A program made the translations under genes and the position numbers. Below are positions 24,337-32,823 of a stretch of 64,000 nucleotides of DNA, piece by piece. The stretch is taken from contig LGRD01000028.1 of NCBI GenBank assembly GCA_001263235.1, forward strand, positions 62,001-126,000. The letters are read 5' to 3'. Each line of letters opens with the position of its first letter. Within the stretch, counting starts at the first letter, position 1. The DNA is from Methylibium sp. NZG (GTDB taxonomy: Bacteria > Pseudomonadota > Gammaproteobacteria > Burkholderiales > Burkholderiaceae_C). Below the pieces are notes generated by a model that searched no databases, was not told where the DNA came from, and was given only the letters and a program-made list of their open reading frames with translations.

Positions 24337-25999
24337 TGACGAACTCCTCCGCAACGTTGAGTATGCGTTTGGTCCAGACAGGTCCGATGCTTGAGCCGGG
24401 CTTTCGGAATCGATGATTCTCGTCCGAAAGTAGTTGACCCACTGAGGTAAGCCCAGCCGACTTCAATGCGGCGACTTTTCTTTCCGGGATTGGGAGCTTT
24501 TCTACTGGTGCTTTAAGTAGTTCCAAGTAAACCGACGCCGACCGAAGCTCTTGTCCGCAGTTCATGCAGAACTTCTGCTGCTCAGTAGTTCTGGCAGTCC
24601 CGCAAGTTGGGCAAGGCGGGAGCGCCAAAGTGCAACTTTCCGCGTAGTTCTTCCCCAACAGCGTCTCAGGCTTCGTCTTGACGAGCGCGTGGGCGAGTGG
24701 CTTTCTCAGTGCGGCGCTGATCGCGCTGACCTTATAGTTCTTGCCAAGGAAGAGAGCATTCGTCGATATAATTCTAGAATAGTGAACAACGTAGCGTTGA
24801 TAGTTTCCCTTGACTCCCTTGGAAAGGTCTTCTATTCGCCTCAACAGCCCCGCGTATTCCATAAATCTTAAAACACGATCGAGTTCGGGGTTCCATGGTT
24901 CAGATAATCCCAATGTGGCAGTCTTGGCCGTGGATTCTTTGCCGCGGTTGAACTCTCTAAAGGCTACACGTGAAGTAGCTTCAAGGTCAATTCCAAGTTT
25001 GACGTAGTTTGCGAATCTCGGAAGCTTGTCGGCAATATTCTTAAATTGTGTAATAACACCGTCAGAGTTGCTGGCAATCGCATCAATCACAGCTTTGCGT
25101 ACTGGTGTTTCCAACTCTACCGAGTCGATAACTTCGGAAGTCATGTTCACAAATCCACGCGGCAGACCGAAACTGGCTAAAGCGAGGACATCAATGGACT
25201 CATCATAGTTCGCGCCAAGCTGGGTTCTTAGCGTGGGAAATCGCTTATCGGCGATCTGTCGCATCGAACCTAAGTAGTTTTCGCCATCGGCGCGGATCCA
25301 TGCTTGTATCTCTTCCGCTTCGTGACCCACCTGGAAGCTTGGAGAAAAGCTGGTGACACCTGGATAGATTGCAGCCTTAGCTGAAATCTCTCTCGATCTC
25401 AATTCTCGAAAGACCTCAAAGAATTCTCGTTGCTGTTGAACCGAGAAGGCATGTGCGGCATCGTCCAACAACAAGACTGTGCGAGTGACCGCGCACTGTT
25501 GCGCGACGGATCGAATCAAGTCAGAGACACCGGAAGGCGAGGACTCCCAGCCCGTGGCATTTGGCTTGCCAGCCTCAAGAGTAACGATGTAGAGGCGAGC
25601 ACGCTCCACAAGTTGTTCGACGGTGCTCGGGAGGGCCACTTGCCATCGTGTACACGTCTCACTGACACCGGCAGCAATTTTTGCGAGAACCCATTGACGA
25701 AACAGTTGGTTCGCGTTTGCGCTGGTGTGGAACAAGGGCTCCAAGGCCAAGGCCTTCGAAAAATTCACATAGACCGGCATTGCAGCCCTGCTTCTCAACA
25801 GGTCAAAGAAGGCGATTTTGAGTAGGGTGCTCTTTCCGCTGCCGCGCGGCCCAGAGACAAGCTTCGCACCAGGCCCGGTCAGCTTTTTGACGATTTGTCG
25901 CTCAACGTCCGAGAGGACTGTCCAAGTAAGTAGTTCGTCCTCCGACAGGTTTTCGGCACGTTCCTCAAAGACGCTTACCAGCTGCGTTGTCGTATCCAC
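24329..25999 (-). CDS. ORC/Cdc6-like P-loop ATPase with zinc ribbon and HhH tail
   Basis: A 556-residue protein. Walker A GPRGSGKS at residues 50-57, Walker B VLLLDD at 175-180, and a sensor-2-like SFGLPRGFVN around 276-285, an arrangement like ORC/Cdc6-type AAA+ or STAND ATPases. A probable winged-helix region follows (about 370-440). Then a four-cysteine zinc ribbon (C463, C466, C478, C481) and a C-terminal segment (KLPIPERKVAALKSAGLTSV, 501-520) like the helix-hairpin-helix of RNA polymerase alpha-CTD. The GTG start is chosen because GGAG lies just upstream; the open frame continues upstream into the flanking repeat but is not conserved-looking. Overlaps the HEPN gene. Likely a sensor or regulator of the HEPN effector (inference). 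Confidence 0.8.
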   Translation of the reverse strand: MDTTTQLVSVFEERAENLSEDELLTWTVLSDVERQIVKKLTGPGAKLVSGPRGSGKSTLLKIAFFDLLRSRAAMPVYVNFSKALALEPLFHTSANANQLFRQWVLAKIAAGVSETCTRWQVALPSTVEQLVERARLYIVTLEAGKPNATGWESSPSGVSDLIRSVAQQCAVTRTVLLLDDAAHAFSVQQQREFFEVFRELRSREISAKAAIYPGVTSFSPSFQVGHEAEEIQAWIRADGENYLGSMRQIADKRFPTLRTQLGANYDESIDVLALASFGLPRGFVNMTSEVIDSVELETPVRKAVIDAIASNSDGVITQFKNIADKLPRFANYVKLGIDLEATSRVAFREFNRGKESTAKTATLGLSEPWNPELDRVLRFMEYAGLLRRIEDLSKGVKGNYQRYVVHYSRIISTNALFLGKNYKVSAISAALRKPLAHALVKTKPETLLGKNYAESCTLALPPCPTCGTARTTEQQKFCMNCGQELRSASVYLELLKAPVEKLPIPERKVAALKSAGLTSVGQLLSDENHRFRKPGSSIGPVWTKRILNVAEEFVSV

Positions 26000-26111
26000 T
26001 GAATCTCCGAGTATGGCAGTGCAGATATTGGGCCGAAGTTTGTCTCCAGCTCCACAAGAGGTTCTCCGGCGACAGATTACATGACAACTCGCTCCAACAG
26101 TTCCGCATGCG

Positions 26112-26213
26112 GCCGAGGGTGTTGGGTGGGTGACGCAGCGAAATAAAGGGGGAGGGCCGAGTCTTTTCCGGCCCGGAGGACATTCGCGGAGTTGCCCGCC
26201 CAACGGCCTCGGC
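26112..26213 (-). repeat. 102-bp island-flanking repeat, right copy (inverted)
   Basis: Reverse-complement partner of 23173-23274, same length without gaps. A spurious small frame in it begins MSSGPEKTRPSP. It lies between the ATPase start and the end of the TRAP operon. Confidence 0.9.
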
Positions 26214-26276
26214 TCGCTCAGGCGGTGCAAGTACGAACCTTCAGTCCACCTCAACGGCCGGAACGCAGAAGCAAGC

Positions 26277-28133
26277 TCAAAGCGCGACGGTAGAAATCCA
26301 AGGCACCCCCGCGATCACCACCAACCCCACCAGCAGCGCCAGCAGGTACGGCCAGATGGCGCCCATCACGTCGTCGGGCGACGCGTCGCCGATGCGGCAG
26401 GCGACGTAGAAGCCGACGCCGATGGGGGGCATCATCAGGCCGATGTTCATCGCGACGACGACGACCATCGAATAGTGGATGTCGTGGATGCCGAGCTTCT
26501 TAGCGATCGGGAACATGATGGGTGCCAGCAGCAGGATGGCGGGCAGGCCCTCCAGGATACAGCCGAGCACCAGGAACACGACGATCGTCACGGCCAGGAA
26601 GGCGATGGGGCCGCCGGGCAGGGTGGTCAGGAAGTTGGAGAGTTGCTGGATCACGCCGCTCTGCGCGATCGCCCAAGCCATGCCGGAGGCGGTGCCGAGG
26701 ATCAGCAGGATTGCGCCGCTCAATGCGGCGGTGTCGACGAGCATCTTGTAGACCTGCCGGGCGCTCAGGCCGCCGTAGAGCCACTTGCCGATCAGCAGCG
26801 CGTACAGCACGGCGATGGTCGAGACCTCGGTGGCGGTGGCCACGCCGTTGCCCACCGCGCCGCGAATCAAGAAGGGCAGCACCAGCGCGGGTGCGGCGAT
26901 GAGGATCAGCTTGCCGACGGTGGCCCACGGCGCGCGCTTCACGCCGTCCATCACCTCGTGGCGCGCCTTCCAGCGCGCCAGCACCAGCAGCGCGGCCAGC
27001 AGCACCATCGCGACGACGAAGCCACTCTGGAACAGGCCGGCGATCGACACCCCCGCCACCGAGCCCAGCACGATCAGCACGATGCTGGGCGGCACGGTGT
27101 CGGCCATCGCGGCGCCGGTGGCGAGCAGCGCGATCATCTCGCGCGGTTTGTGGCCGCGGCGCTTCATCTCGGGGAACAGGGCGGGCGCGACGGTCGCCAT
27201 GTCAGACACCTTGGAGCCCGAAATGCCCGACACGATGAACAGCGAACCCAGCAGCACGTACGACATGCCGGCCTTGATGTGGCCGAGCAATGAGGCCAGC
27301 ACATCGACGATGGCCTTGCCCATGCCGGTGCTGTCGAGCACGCAGCCGAGCAGCACGAAGATCGGCACCGACACGAGGATGATGCTGCTCATGCCCTCGT
27401 CCATGCGGCTCACCACCACGGTCAGCGGCGTGTTGGTCGAAAAGCCCAGGTACGCCAGCGTGGCCAGGCCGAAGCAGAAGCCGATCGGCACGCCGGCCGC
27501 CAGGCACACCGCCACCAGCAGGCCGAGGAAGATCAGCAGGTTCCACGCGCCGAGCTGCTTGAGCTGTGCCGAGCCGGCCCAGAAAGCGGCGGCCACCACG
27601 CCGATCAGCAGTGCAGCGACGGTGAGTTGTTTGAGCGTGACGGTGCGCAGCGCGAACGTCGCGATCAGCACCAGCATGGCGATCACGCCGAACGGAATGG
27701 CTGAGACGCGAAACGTGTTGGGCAGGTCGAGCTCCGGCGTGCGGATGGCCCATTCGTCCTTTGCGTATTCGATCGCCTGCGGCGCCAGCGCCAGCAGCGT
27801 GGCCGCCACCGCGCACAGCGCGAACGCCTGCACGTAGCCGCGCAAGTGCGCGGGCACGCGCTCCACCACGATCGTCAGGCGCAGGTGCTCGTTGCGGTGC
27901 ATCGCGATCACCGAGCCGAGCATCGCGAGCCACAGGAACGAGAGGGAGGCGACCTCGTCGATCCAGATCACCGGGAGCGAGAAAGCGTAGCGGGCGACGA
28001 CGCCGGTGAAGAGGAGAGTGACGATGAGGGTGAGGAGCAGCGCGCTGATGACTTCCAGCGGCTGCATCAGGCGCGTGGCAATACGACCGGGCATGGCCAG
28101 CGGCTCCGCGGGGTCCACAGCGGTCGTGCTCAC
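26277..28133 (-). CDS. TRAP transporter fused permease (DctQ-DctM)
   Basis: Inner-membrane permease of a tripartite ATP-independent periplasmic transporter, driven by an ion gradient. The first about 190 residues are a four-helix DctQ-type small subunit (VISALLLTLIVTLLFTGVVA, then FLWLAMLGSVIAMHRNEHLR). The rest is the 12-helix DctM large subunit (ending PPIGVGFYVACRIGDASPDD, then membrane helix). The fusion (618 residues) is a known arrangement. GTG start. It follows dctP in a four-gene minus-strand operon with E1 alpha and E1 beta genes. Confidence 0.9.
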   Translation of the reverse strand: MSTTAVDPAEPLAMPGRIATRLMQPLEVISALLLTLIVTLLFTGVVARYAFSLPVIWIDEVASLSFLWLAMLGSVIAMHRNEHLRLTIVVERVPAHLRGYVQAFALCAVAATLLALAPQAIEYAKDEWAIRTPELDLPNTFRVSAIPFGVIAMLVLIATFALRTVTLKQLTVAALLIGVVAAAFWAGSAQLKQLGAWNLLIFLGLLVAVCLAAGVPIGFCFGLATLAYLGFSTNTPLTVVVSRMDEGMSSIILVSVPIFVLLGCVLDSTGMGKAIVDVLASLLGHIKAGMSYVLLGSLFIVSGISGSKVSDMATVAPALFPEMKRRGHKPREMIALLATGAAMADTVPPSIVLIVLGSVAGVSIAGLFQSGFVVAMVLLAALLVLARWKARHEVMDGVKRAPWATVGKLILIAAPALVLPFLIRGAVGNGVATATEVSTIAVLYALLIGKWLYGGLSARQVYKMLVDTAALSGAILLILGTASGMAWAIAQSGVIQQLSNFLTTLPGGPIAFLAVTIVVFLVLGCILEGLPAILLLAPIMFPIAKKLGIHDIHYSMVVVVAMNIGLMMPPIGVGFYVACRIGDASPDDVMGAIWPYLLALLVGLVVIAGVPWISTVAL

Positions 28134-28142
28134 AACAGGTGT

Positions 28143-28247
28143 TGCTCCCTCTCCCCTCTGGGGAGAGGGTTGGGGAGGGGGGCCGGCGGACCGAGCACTT
28201 GCGACAGGCGCGCCCCCACCCTGACCCTCCCCCAGCGGGGGAGGGGA
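28143..28247 (+). repeat. C/G-run inverted repeat between dctP and dctQM
   Basis: Two arms, each a short hairpin of the CTCCCCTCTGGGGAG and CCCTCCCCCAGCGGGGGAGGG type, that can also pair with one another. It is related to the element at 49271-49450 and resembles repeats widespread in proteobacterial intergenic DNA. Here it lies inside an operon and could lower expression of the downstream permease or stabilise the dctP mRNA end. Confidence 0.7.
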
Positions 28248-28257
28248 AGCGATTCCA

Positions 28258-29283
28258 TCACGCCAGCTTGCCCGAATACTTCTCCAGCTTGGCCATCGCC
28301 TCGTCGCCGAACTTGCCGCGCCACTCCTTGTAGAAGCCTGCCTTGGACAGCGTGTCGCGGAAGCTCTTCACGTCGGGGTAGTTGAAGGTCATGCCCTTGG
28401 CCTTGAGCTGCGCCTCCAGGCCGTTGTTCAGGCGGCGGATGTCGTCGCGCTGCTTCATCACCGCGTCGGTCACGTGCTTGGTGATGAGCGCCTGCATGTC
28501 GGCCGGCACGCCGGCCCAACGCTTGCCGTTGGCCAAAATCCACTGGCCGTCCCACATGTGGCCCGTCATCGAGACGAACTTCTGCACCTCGTACAGCTTG
28601 GCGATGTCGATGATCGCCAGCGGGTTCTCCTGCCCCTCGACCACTTTGGTCTGCAAGGCCGAGTACACCTCACTGAAGTTGATGCCTGTCGGCGCCGCGC
28701 CGAAGGCCTTGAACATCGACGTCCACAGCGGGCTCACCGGCACGCGGATCTTGAAGCCCTGCAGGTCGGCCGCCGTGTTGATCGGCTTGGTGCTGGTGGT
28801 GATGTTGCGAAAGCCGTTGTCCAGAATACGGTCGAAGCTGTGCAGGTTGACCTTGGCGATCGCCGCGCGGATGAACGCACCGAGCTCGCCGTCCATCGCC
28901 GCCCACACCGTCTGGTAGTCCTTGAACGCAAACGCCAGCCCGTTGATGCCGGCCAGCGGCACCAGCGTCTGCAAGATCAGGCCTGAGAGCGGGAAGAAGT
29001 CGATCGCGCCCGAGCGCACCTGGCTCAGCATGTCGGTGTCGCCACCGAGCTGGTTGTTCGGGAAGACCTGGATCTCGACCTTGCCGTTCGATTCCTTCTT
29101 GATCGCCTCCACCGCCTCGCGCACGCGGATGTTCGACGGGTGCGTGACGGGGATGTTGTTGGCCCACTTGAAGGTCATCTCGGCGCTCTGCGCGAACACC
29201 GGCGCGCCGACGCTGGCGAGTGCGCCGGCGGCGGCGGTGCCGGTGATCAGGCTGCGGCGGGTGGGTTGGTTGGTGGTGGTCAT
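28258..29283 (-). CDS. TRAP transporter substrate-binding protein (DctP family)
   Basis: Periplasmic solute receptor of 341 residues. A Tat-like leader (TRRSLITGTAAAGALASVG, then PVFAQSA) precedes the mature part. DctP features include NNQLGGDTDMLSQVRSGAID, a typical ligand-contact Arg region (LQGFKIRVP) and YEVQKFVSMTGHM. AGGAGA precedes the ATG. Upstream of the fused permease in the same operon. The ligand is unknown; E1 genes in the operon suggest a keto or hydroxy compound such as acetoin or a 2-oxoacid (inference). Confidence 0.92.
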   Translation of the reverse strand: MTTTNQPTRRSLITGTAAAGALASVGAPVFAQSAEMTFKWANNIPVTHPSNIRVREAVEAIKKESNGKVEIQVFPNNQLGGDTDMLSQVRSGAIDFFPLSGLILQTLVPLAGINGLAFAFKDYQTVWAAMDGELGAFIRAAIAKVNLHSFDRILDNGFRNITTSTKPINTAADLQGFKIRVPVSPLWTSMFKAFGAAPTGINFSEVYSALQTKVVEGQENPLAIIDIAKLYEVQKFVSMTGHMWDGQWILANGKRWAGVPADMQALITKHVTDAVMKQRDDIRRLNNGLEAQLKAKGMTFNYPDVKSFRDTLSKAGFYKEWRGKFGDEAMAKLEKYSGKLA

Positions 29284-29348
29284 GGTGTCAGTCTCCTGTT
29301 GTCGATGTAGAACGGGTTGGCGGGCGTGGCTGCTGCCACGGGTGGCAG

Positions 29349-30320
29349 CTATCGCGGGGTGCCCAGCAGTGCCAATGCAGCCGCGGCAATTTTGTCCGCA
29401 GTCAGGCGCGATTCGTTTTCCAGCACTTGCGCGTAGCCGACCGGGATGCGCGGCGCCCCCAGCCGGGCCACGCGGCAGCCGGTGGCTTGCGCGGCGCTGG
29501 CGGCGACCTCGGCACCGAAGCCGGCGACCTGCACGGCCTCGTGCACGACGAGCAGACGGCCGGTCTTCGCGGCTGACTCGAACACCGCGCGCTGGTCCCA
29601 CGGCCACAGCGTGCGCAGGTCCAGCACGTCGGCCTGCACGCCCTTGAGCGCATCGAGGTCGAGGGCCTGCAAGCTGGGCGCGACACCGCGCGACCAGGTG
29701 ACGATCGTCAGGTCGCCACCCTTTCGCAGCAGGTTCGCCTGGCCCAGTGGCACGTCGAGCGTGGTGTCCACTGCGCCCTCGCTGCCCCACAGCTCCTTGT
29801 GCTCCATGTAGATCACCGGGTCGCCCGAGGCGAGGCTGGCCTTCAGCAGCGAGAAGTTGTCTTGCGGCGTGGCGGGCGTGGCCACCACCAGGCCGGGCAG
29901 GTGCGCGAACCAGGCTTCGAGCGACTGCGAATGCTGCGCGGCCGAGGCCGACCAGATGCCGATCGGCAGCCGCGCCACCAGCGGCACCCGGCCCTGGCCA
30001 CCGAACATGTAGCGGTTCTTCGCGGCCTGGTTGACGATCTCGTCCATCGCGCACAGCGCAAAGTCGATCACGCGCATCTCGACGACCGGGCGCAGGCCGG
30101 CCAGCGCCATGCCGACAGCGGCGCCCATGATGTTGGCCTCGGAGATCGGCGTGTCGATCACGCGCTCGGGGCCGAACTCGGCCTGCAGCCCGCGGTACTG
30201 GCCGAACACGCCACCGCGGCCCAGGTCCTCGCCGAGCGCGACGACATTGGGGTCGGCGCGCATTTCGAGTTGCAGCGCGAGCTGGGCGGCCTGCGCGTAG
30301 GTGAGGTGCTGGGTGCTCAT
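29349..30320 (-). CDS. Thiamine-diphosphate dehydrogenase E1 beta subunit (AcoB/PdhB-like)
   Basis: Beta subunit of a heterotetrameric 2-oxoacid or acetoin dehydrogenase E1. Typical segments: VALGEDLGRGGVFGQYRGL, DTPISEANIMGAAVGMALAG, GGQGRVPLVARLPIG, HSQSLEAWFAHLPGL and the C-terminal transketolase domain with HEAVQVAGFGAEVAA. The 323 residues are normal. The start overlaps the E1 alpha stop by four bases. No E2 or E3 gene is present in the window, so the complex must borrow partners from elsewhere or act alone as an acetoin-type oxidoreductase. Confidence 0.9.
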   Translation of the reverse strand: MSTQHLTYAQAAQLALQLEMRADPNVVALGEDLGRGGVFGQYRGLQAEFGPERVIDTPISEANIMGAAVGMALAGLRPVVEMRVIDFALCAMDEIVNQAAKNRYMFGGQGRVPLVARLPIGIWSASAAQHSQSLEAWFAHLPGLVVATPATPQDNFSLLKASLASGDPVIYMEHKELWGSEGAVDTTLDVPLGQANLLRKGGDLTIVTWSRGVAPSLQALDLDALKGVQADVLDLRTLWPWDQRAVFESAAKTGRLLVVHEAVQVAGFGAEVAASAAQATGCRVARLGAPRIPVGYAQVLENESRLTADKIAAAALALLGTPR

Positions 30321-31327
30321 CGCCACACCCCCGCACCGCTGTTCATGATGTCGTCGTAAGCCGCGCTCGCCTCGGGCCAGGGCGCGGCTTCGGCCACCTC
30401 CAGCGCGTGCGCGATCTCGGCCTGCGCTTCGCGGTCGACCGCGTCGATGTCGGCTTGCGTCGCGCCGGCCGTGAGCCATTGGCGTTGCGTGATCAGCAGC
30501 GGGTCGTTGAGCTTCGCGGCTTCGACCTCGGCCGCGTCGCGGTAGGTGCCAGGGTCGACCGACACATGCCCCTTGAAGCGGTACGTCACCGCGTGCAGCA
30601 GGCGTGGGCCAAGGCCCGCGCGAATCTCGGCGATCAGTCTCGAAGCCGCCGAATCGACCGCCGCGGCATCGTTGCCGTCGACCTTGATCGCCGGCATCGC
30701 CATCGCCTCCGCGCGCGCCGACACGCCCGCACCGGCCGTCATCGGCCCGGTCGGTGTGGTGGCGGAGATGCGGTTGTCCTCACACACGAAGAGCACTGGC
30801 AACTGGTACACCTGCGCCCAGTTCAGCCCTTCCAGAAACGGCCCGCGGTTGGCTGCGCCGTCGCCGAAGAAGCAGGCGACGAGGTGCGGCAGCTTGCGGA
30901 TCTTGAGTGCCTGCGCCGCGCCGGTGGCGATCGGGATGCCCGCGGCCACCACGCCGTTGGCGCCCAGCATGCCGACCGAGAAGTCGGCAATGTGCATCGA
31001 GCCGCCCTTGCCTTTGTTGTAGCCGGTGGCGCGGCCGAACAGCTCGCACATCATCTTTGCGGCGTTCGCGCCCTTGGCCAGTGTGTGGCCGTGGCCGCGG
31101 TGGGTGGAGGTGAGCAAGTCTTCGCGCTGCAGGTTGATACACACGCCGGCTGCCACCGCCTCTTGCCCGGTGGACAAGTGCAGCGGCCCGCGCACCAGCG
31201 CCGGCTTGGCCGACGCCGACAAGCCCCACGCGGCCACGCCACCCTGGCTGGCGATTTCGGCCGCGTCTTCGAACGCGCGGATGCGGCGCATCAGCCGGTA
31301 AAGCTCTGAAAGTCGGGACGGCGACAC
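30317..31327 (-). CDS. Thiamine-diphosphate dehydrogenase E1 alpha subunit (AcoA/PdhA-like)
   Basis: Alpha subunit with the thiamine-diphosphate/Mg motif GDGAANRG followed about 28 residues later by the conserved Asn (FVCEDNRIS). Other family motifs are LHLSTGQEAVAAGVC, STHRGHGHTLAKG, GKGGSMHIAD and RFKGHVSVDPGTYRD. The 336 residues match AcoA-type subunits. GTG start. It is the first gene of the E1alpha-E1beta-dctP-dctQM operon. Acetoin versus branched-chain or pyruvate specificity cannot be read directly. Confidence 0.9.
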   Translation of the reverse strand: MSPSRLSELYRLMRRIRAFEDAAEIASQGGVAAWGLSASAKPALVRGPLHLSTGQEAVAAGVCINLQREDLLTSTHRGHGHTLAKGANAAKMMCELFGRATGYNKGKGGSMHIADFSVGMLGANGVVAAGIPIATGAAQALKIRKLPHLVACFFGDGAANRGPFLEGLNWAQVYQLPVLFVCEDNRISATTPTGPMTAGAGVSARAEAMAMPAIKVDGNDAAAVDSAASRLIAEIRAGLGPRLLHAVTYRFKGHVSVDPGTYRDAAEVEAAKLNDPLLITQRQWLTAGATQADIDAVDREAQAEIAHALEVAEAAPWPEASAAYDDIMNSGAGVWR

Positions 31328-31390
31328 GTGGGGCTCCGGGTTGCACAGCGTCGAACCACCATGGGCTGCGACGCGCGGATTCTAGAGGCC

Positions 31391-31440
31391 GGCCCATCCG
31401 TTGCGGCCCATCCGTTCGCGCTGAGCCTGTCGAAGCGCTG
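31391..31440 (+). repeat. Short dispersed repeat upstream of the E1 operon
   Basis: A 12-base direct repeat GGCCCATCCGTT (31391-31402 and 31405-31416) followed by CGCGCTGAGCCTGTCGAAGC. The latter resembles a dispersed repeat (CTTCGACAGGCTCAGC) that I recall from many beta- and gammaproteobacterial genomes. It lies between the E1 operon and the methyltransferase gene. Confidence 0.55.
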
Positions 31441-31490
31441 CGAGACACGTCGCTCTTGAAACCGCCGTGTCACCCAGCGCGATCCGCGAG

Positions 31491-32624
31491 TCAACGTTTG
31501 CGCAAGTACACGAACAAGCCGTCGATCGGCTCGCGCTGGTCTTTGCGGATCGGCTCGCGTTTCATCAGCAACGCCTCGAAGCCATGCTGTGCCGCCAGTG
31601 CCAGCAGGTACTCGGGCGTGTGCGCGTAGCGCAGGCTCGGCTGCAATTCGAAGCCGGTGGTGCACGTCGGGCCGGCGAGTTCGGCGGAGAGGCAGAACAC
31701 GCCGCCGGAGTCGATCACACGATCGAGCGCATCGAACACCGGAGCCATGTCGCCGACGTAGATGAAGACATCGGCCGCCAGCACGAGGTCGTGGCGTGGA
31801 CCGGTGCGGCGCAGGTGCTCGACGATGTCGGCCTGCAGCAGTTCGTCGTACACGCCGAGCGCGCGCGCCCTCTCCAGCATCGGAGCCGACAGGTCCACGC
31901 CGACGAGCCGCGCCGCACCGGGCGCGAGCAGCGGCTTCACCAGCGGCCCGCACAGCCCGGTGCCGCAACCCAGGTCGAGCGCCGAGGCGAACGGTGCGTG
32001 GCCGAGCGCGGCCAGGTGGCGTACCAGCACCTCGTGCGCCTGGTACTTGAGCACGCCCACCAGGTGCGCGTCGAACTGGCCCGCGTAGTCGTCGAACAGC
32101 GCCTGCACGTACTGGCGCGGCGCGGTGGCGGGCGAGTCTTTTGCGCTGGCAGCGCCGACGGCAGCGAGGTAGTAGCCGTTCAACTCGGCATCGGCGCCAT
32201 AGGCGAGCGCTTGCCGAAAACACTCGGCCGCTTCGTCGAGCCGGTTCATCTCGCGCAGGATGCCGCCGCGGTGGCTCCACGCGGCGCCCAGCGCGGGGTC
32301 GAGTGCGAGTGTGCGCTCGAAGGCGGCCAGCGCTTCCTCGGGCCGGCCGAGTTGCGCCAGCGCATTGCCGCGGTGGAACCAGGCGTCGAGGTTGTCGGGC
32401 TCAAGGGTCAGGATTTGATCTGTGGTGCGCAAGGCGTCGGCCGCGCGTGCCAGCTTGAGCTGCGTGCCAGCCAGATTGATCAGCGTGGACACGCGCGCCG
32501 GCACGCGCTCAAGCGAAGCGAGGAACTGTGTTTGTGCATCTGCGAAGCGCCCGGCCTCAAAGCTGGCCAGGCCTTCAAAGAACAGCGCCTTGGCGTGTTC
32601 GAAGCGATCGTCGGTGTCGGACAT
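31491..32624 (-). CDS. TPR-repeat SAM-dependent methyltransferase
   Basis: A 377-residue protein with an N-terminal tetratricopeptide array (about residues 8-145; repeats such as DAWFHRGNALAQLGRPEEAL and AAWSHRGGILREMNRLDEAA). A class I methyltransferase domain follows with the SAM-binding motif DLGCGTG at 217-223 and GVDLSAPMLERA. The TPR part presumably recruits a protein substrate or partner, as in other TPR-methyltransferase fusions of proteobacteria; the acceptor is unknown. It lies behind a dispersed repeat and divergent from the metallopeptidase gene. Confidence 0.88.
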   Translation of the reverse strand: MSDTDDRFEHAKALFFEGLASFEAGRFADAQTQFLASLERVPARVSTLINLAGTQLKLARAADALRTTDQILTLEPDNLDAWFHRGNALAQLGRPEEALAAFERTLALDPALGAAWSHRGGILREMNRLDEAAECFRQALAYGADAELNGYYLAAVGAASAKDSPATAPRQYVQALFDDYAGQFDAHLVGVLKYQAHEVLVRHLAALGHAPFASALDLGCGTGLCGPLVKPLLAPGAARLVGVDLSAPMLERARALGVYDELLQADIVEHLRRTGPRHDLVLAADVFIYVGDMAPVFDALDRVIDSGGVFCLSAELAGPTCTTGFELQPSLRYAHTPEYLLALAAQHGFEALLMKREPIRKDQREPIDGLFVYLRKR

Positions 32625-32823
32625 GCGTGCGGCAGTGGAGTCCGCGGATTATCCGGTTCGACCGAGATTCAACGCCGGTCGCAACTTCGCCCGACGCAGC
32701 CGCAGGATCAGACAGTTCCTACGCGCCAGGCAGGCAGTCGCCGCTGGCGCGGGCGTGCAGGCGGCTGATAACTTCGCGCTTCGGCCAAGTGTGGCCGTCG
32801 AGTGTGTCGAACGGGGCGATCCG

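Larger units (their letters stand above)
23173..26213. mobile_element. Putative genomic island bounded by inverted 102-bp repeats
   Basis: Between the two inverted repeats lie two overlapping minus-strand genes whose base composition is much more AT-rich than the flanks, which themselves look like ordinary core DNA. No transposase, integrase or target-site duplication is visible, so mobilisation would need help in trans, or the island was exchanged by recombination between dispersed repeats. Confidence 0.5.

Noticed and set aside
25965-26183. Small frame beginning MSSGPEKTRPSP upstream of the ATPase
   Set aside because: It is read from the 102-bp repeat, and the left copy gives nearly the same peptide; a repeat artefact.
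26000-26254. N-terminal extension of the ATPase frame into the flanking repeat
   Set aside because: The GTG at 25999 has a good GGAG site, while the extension is composed of repeat-derived, Cys/Arg/Pro-rich sequence.
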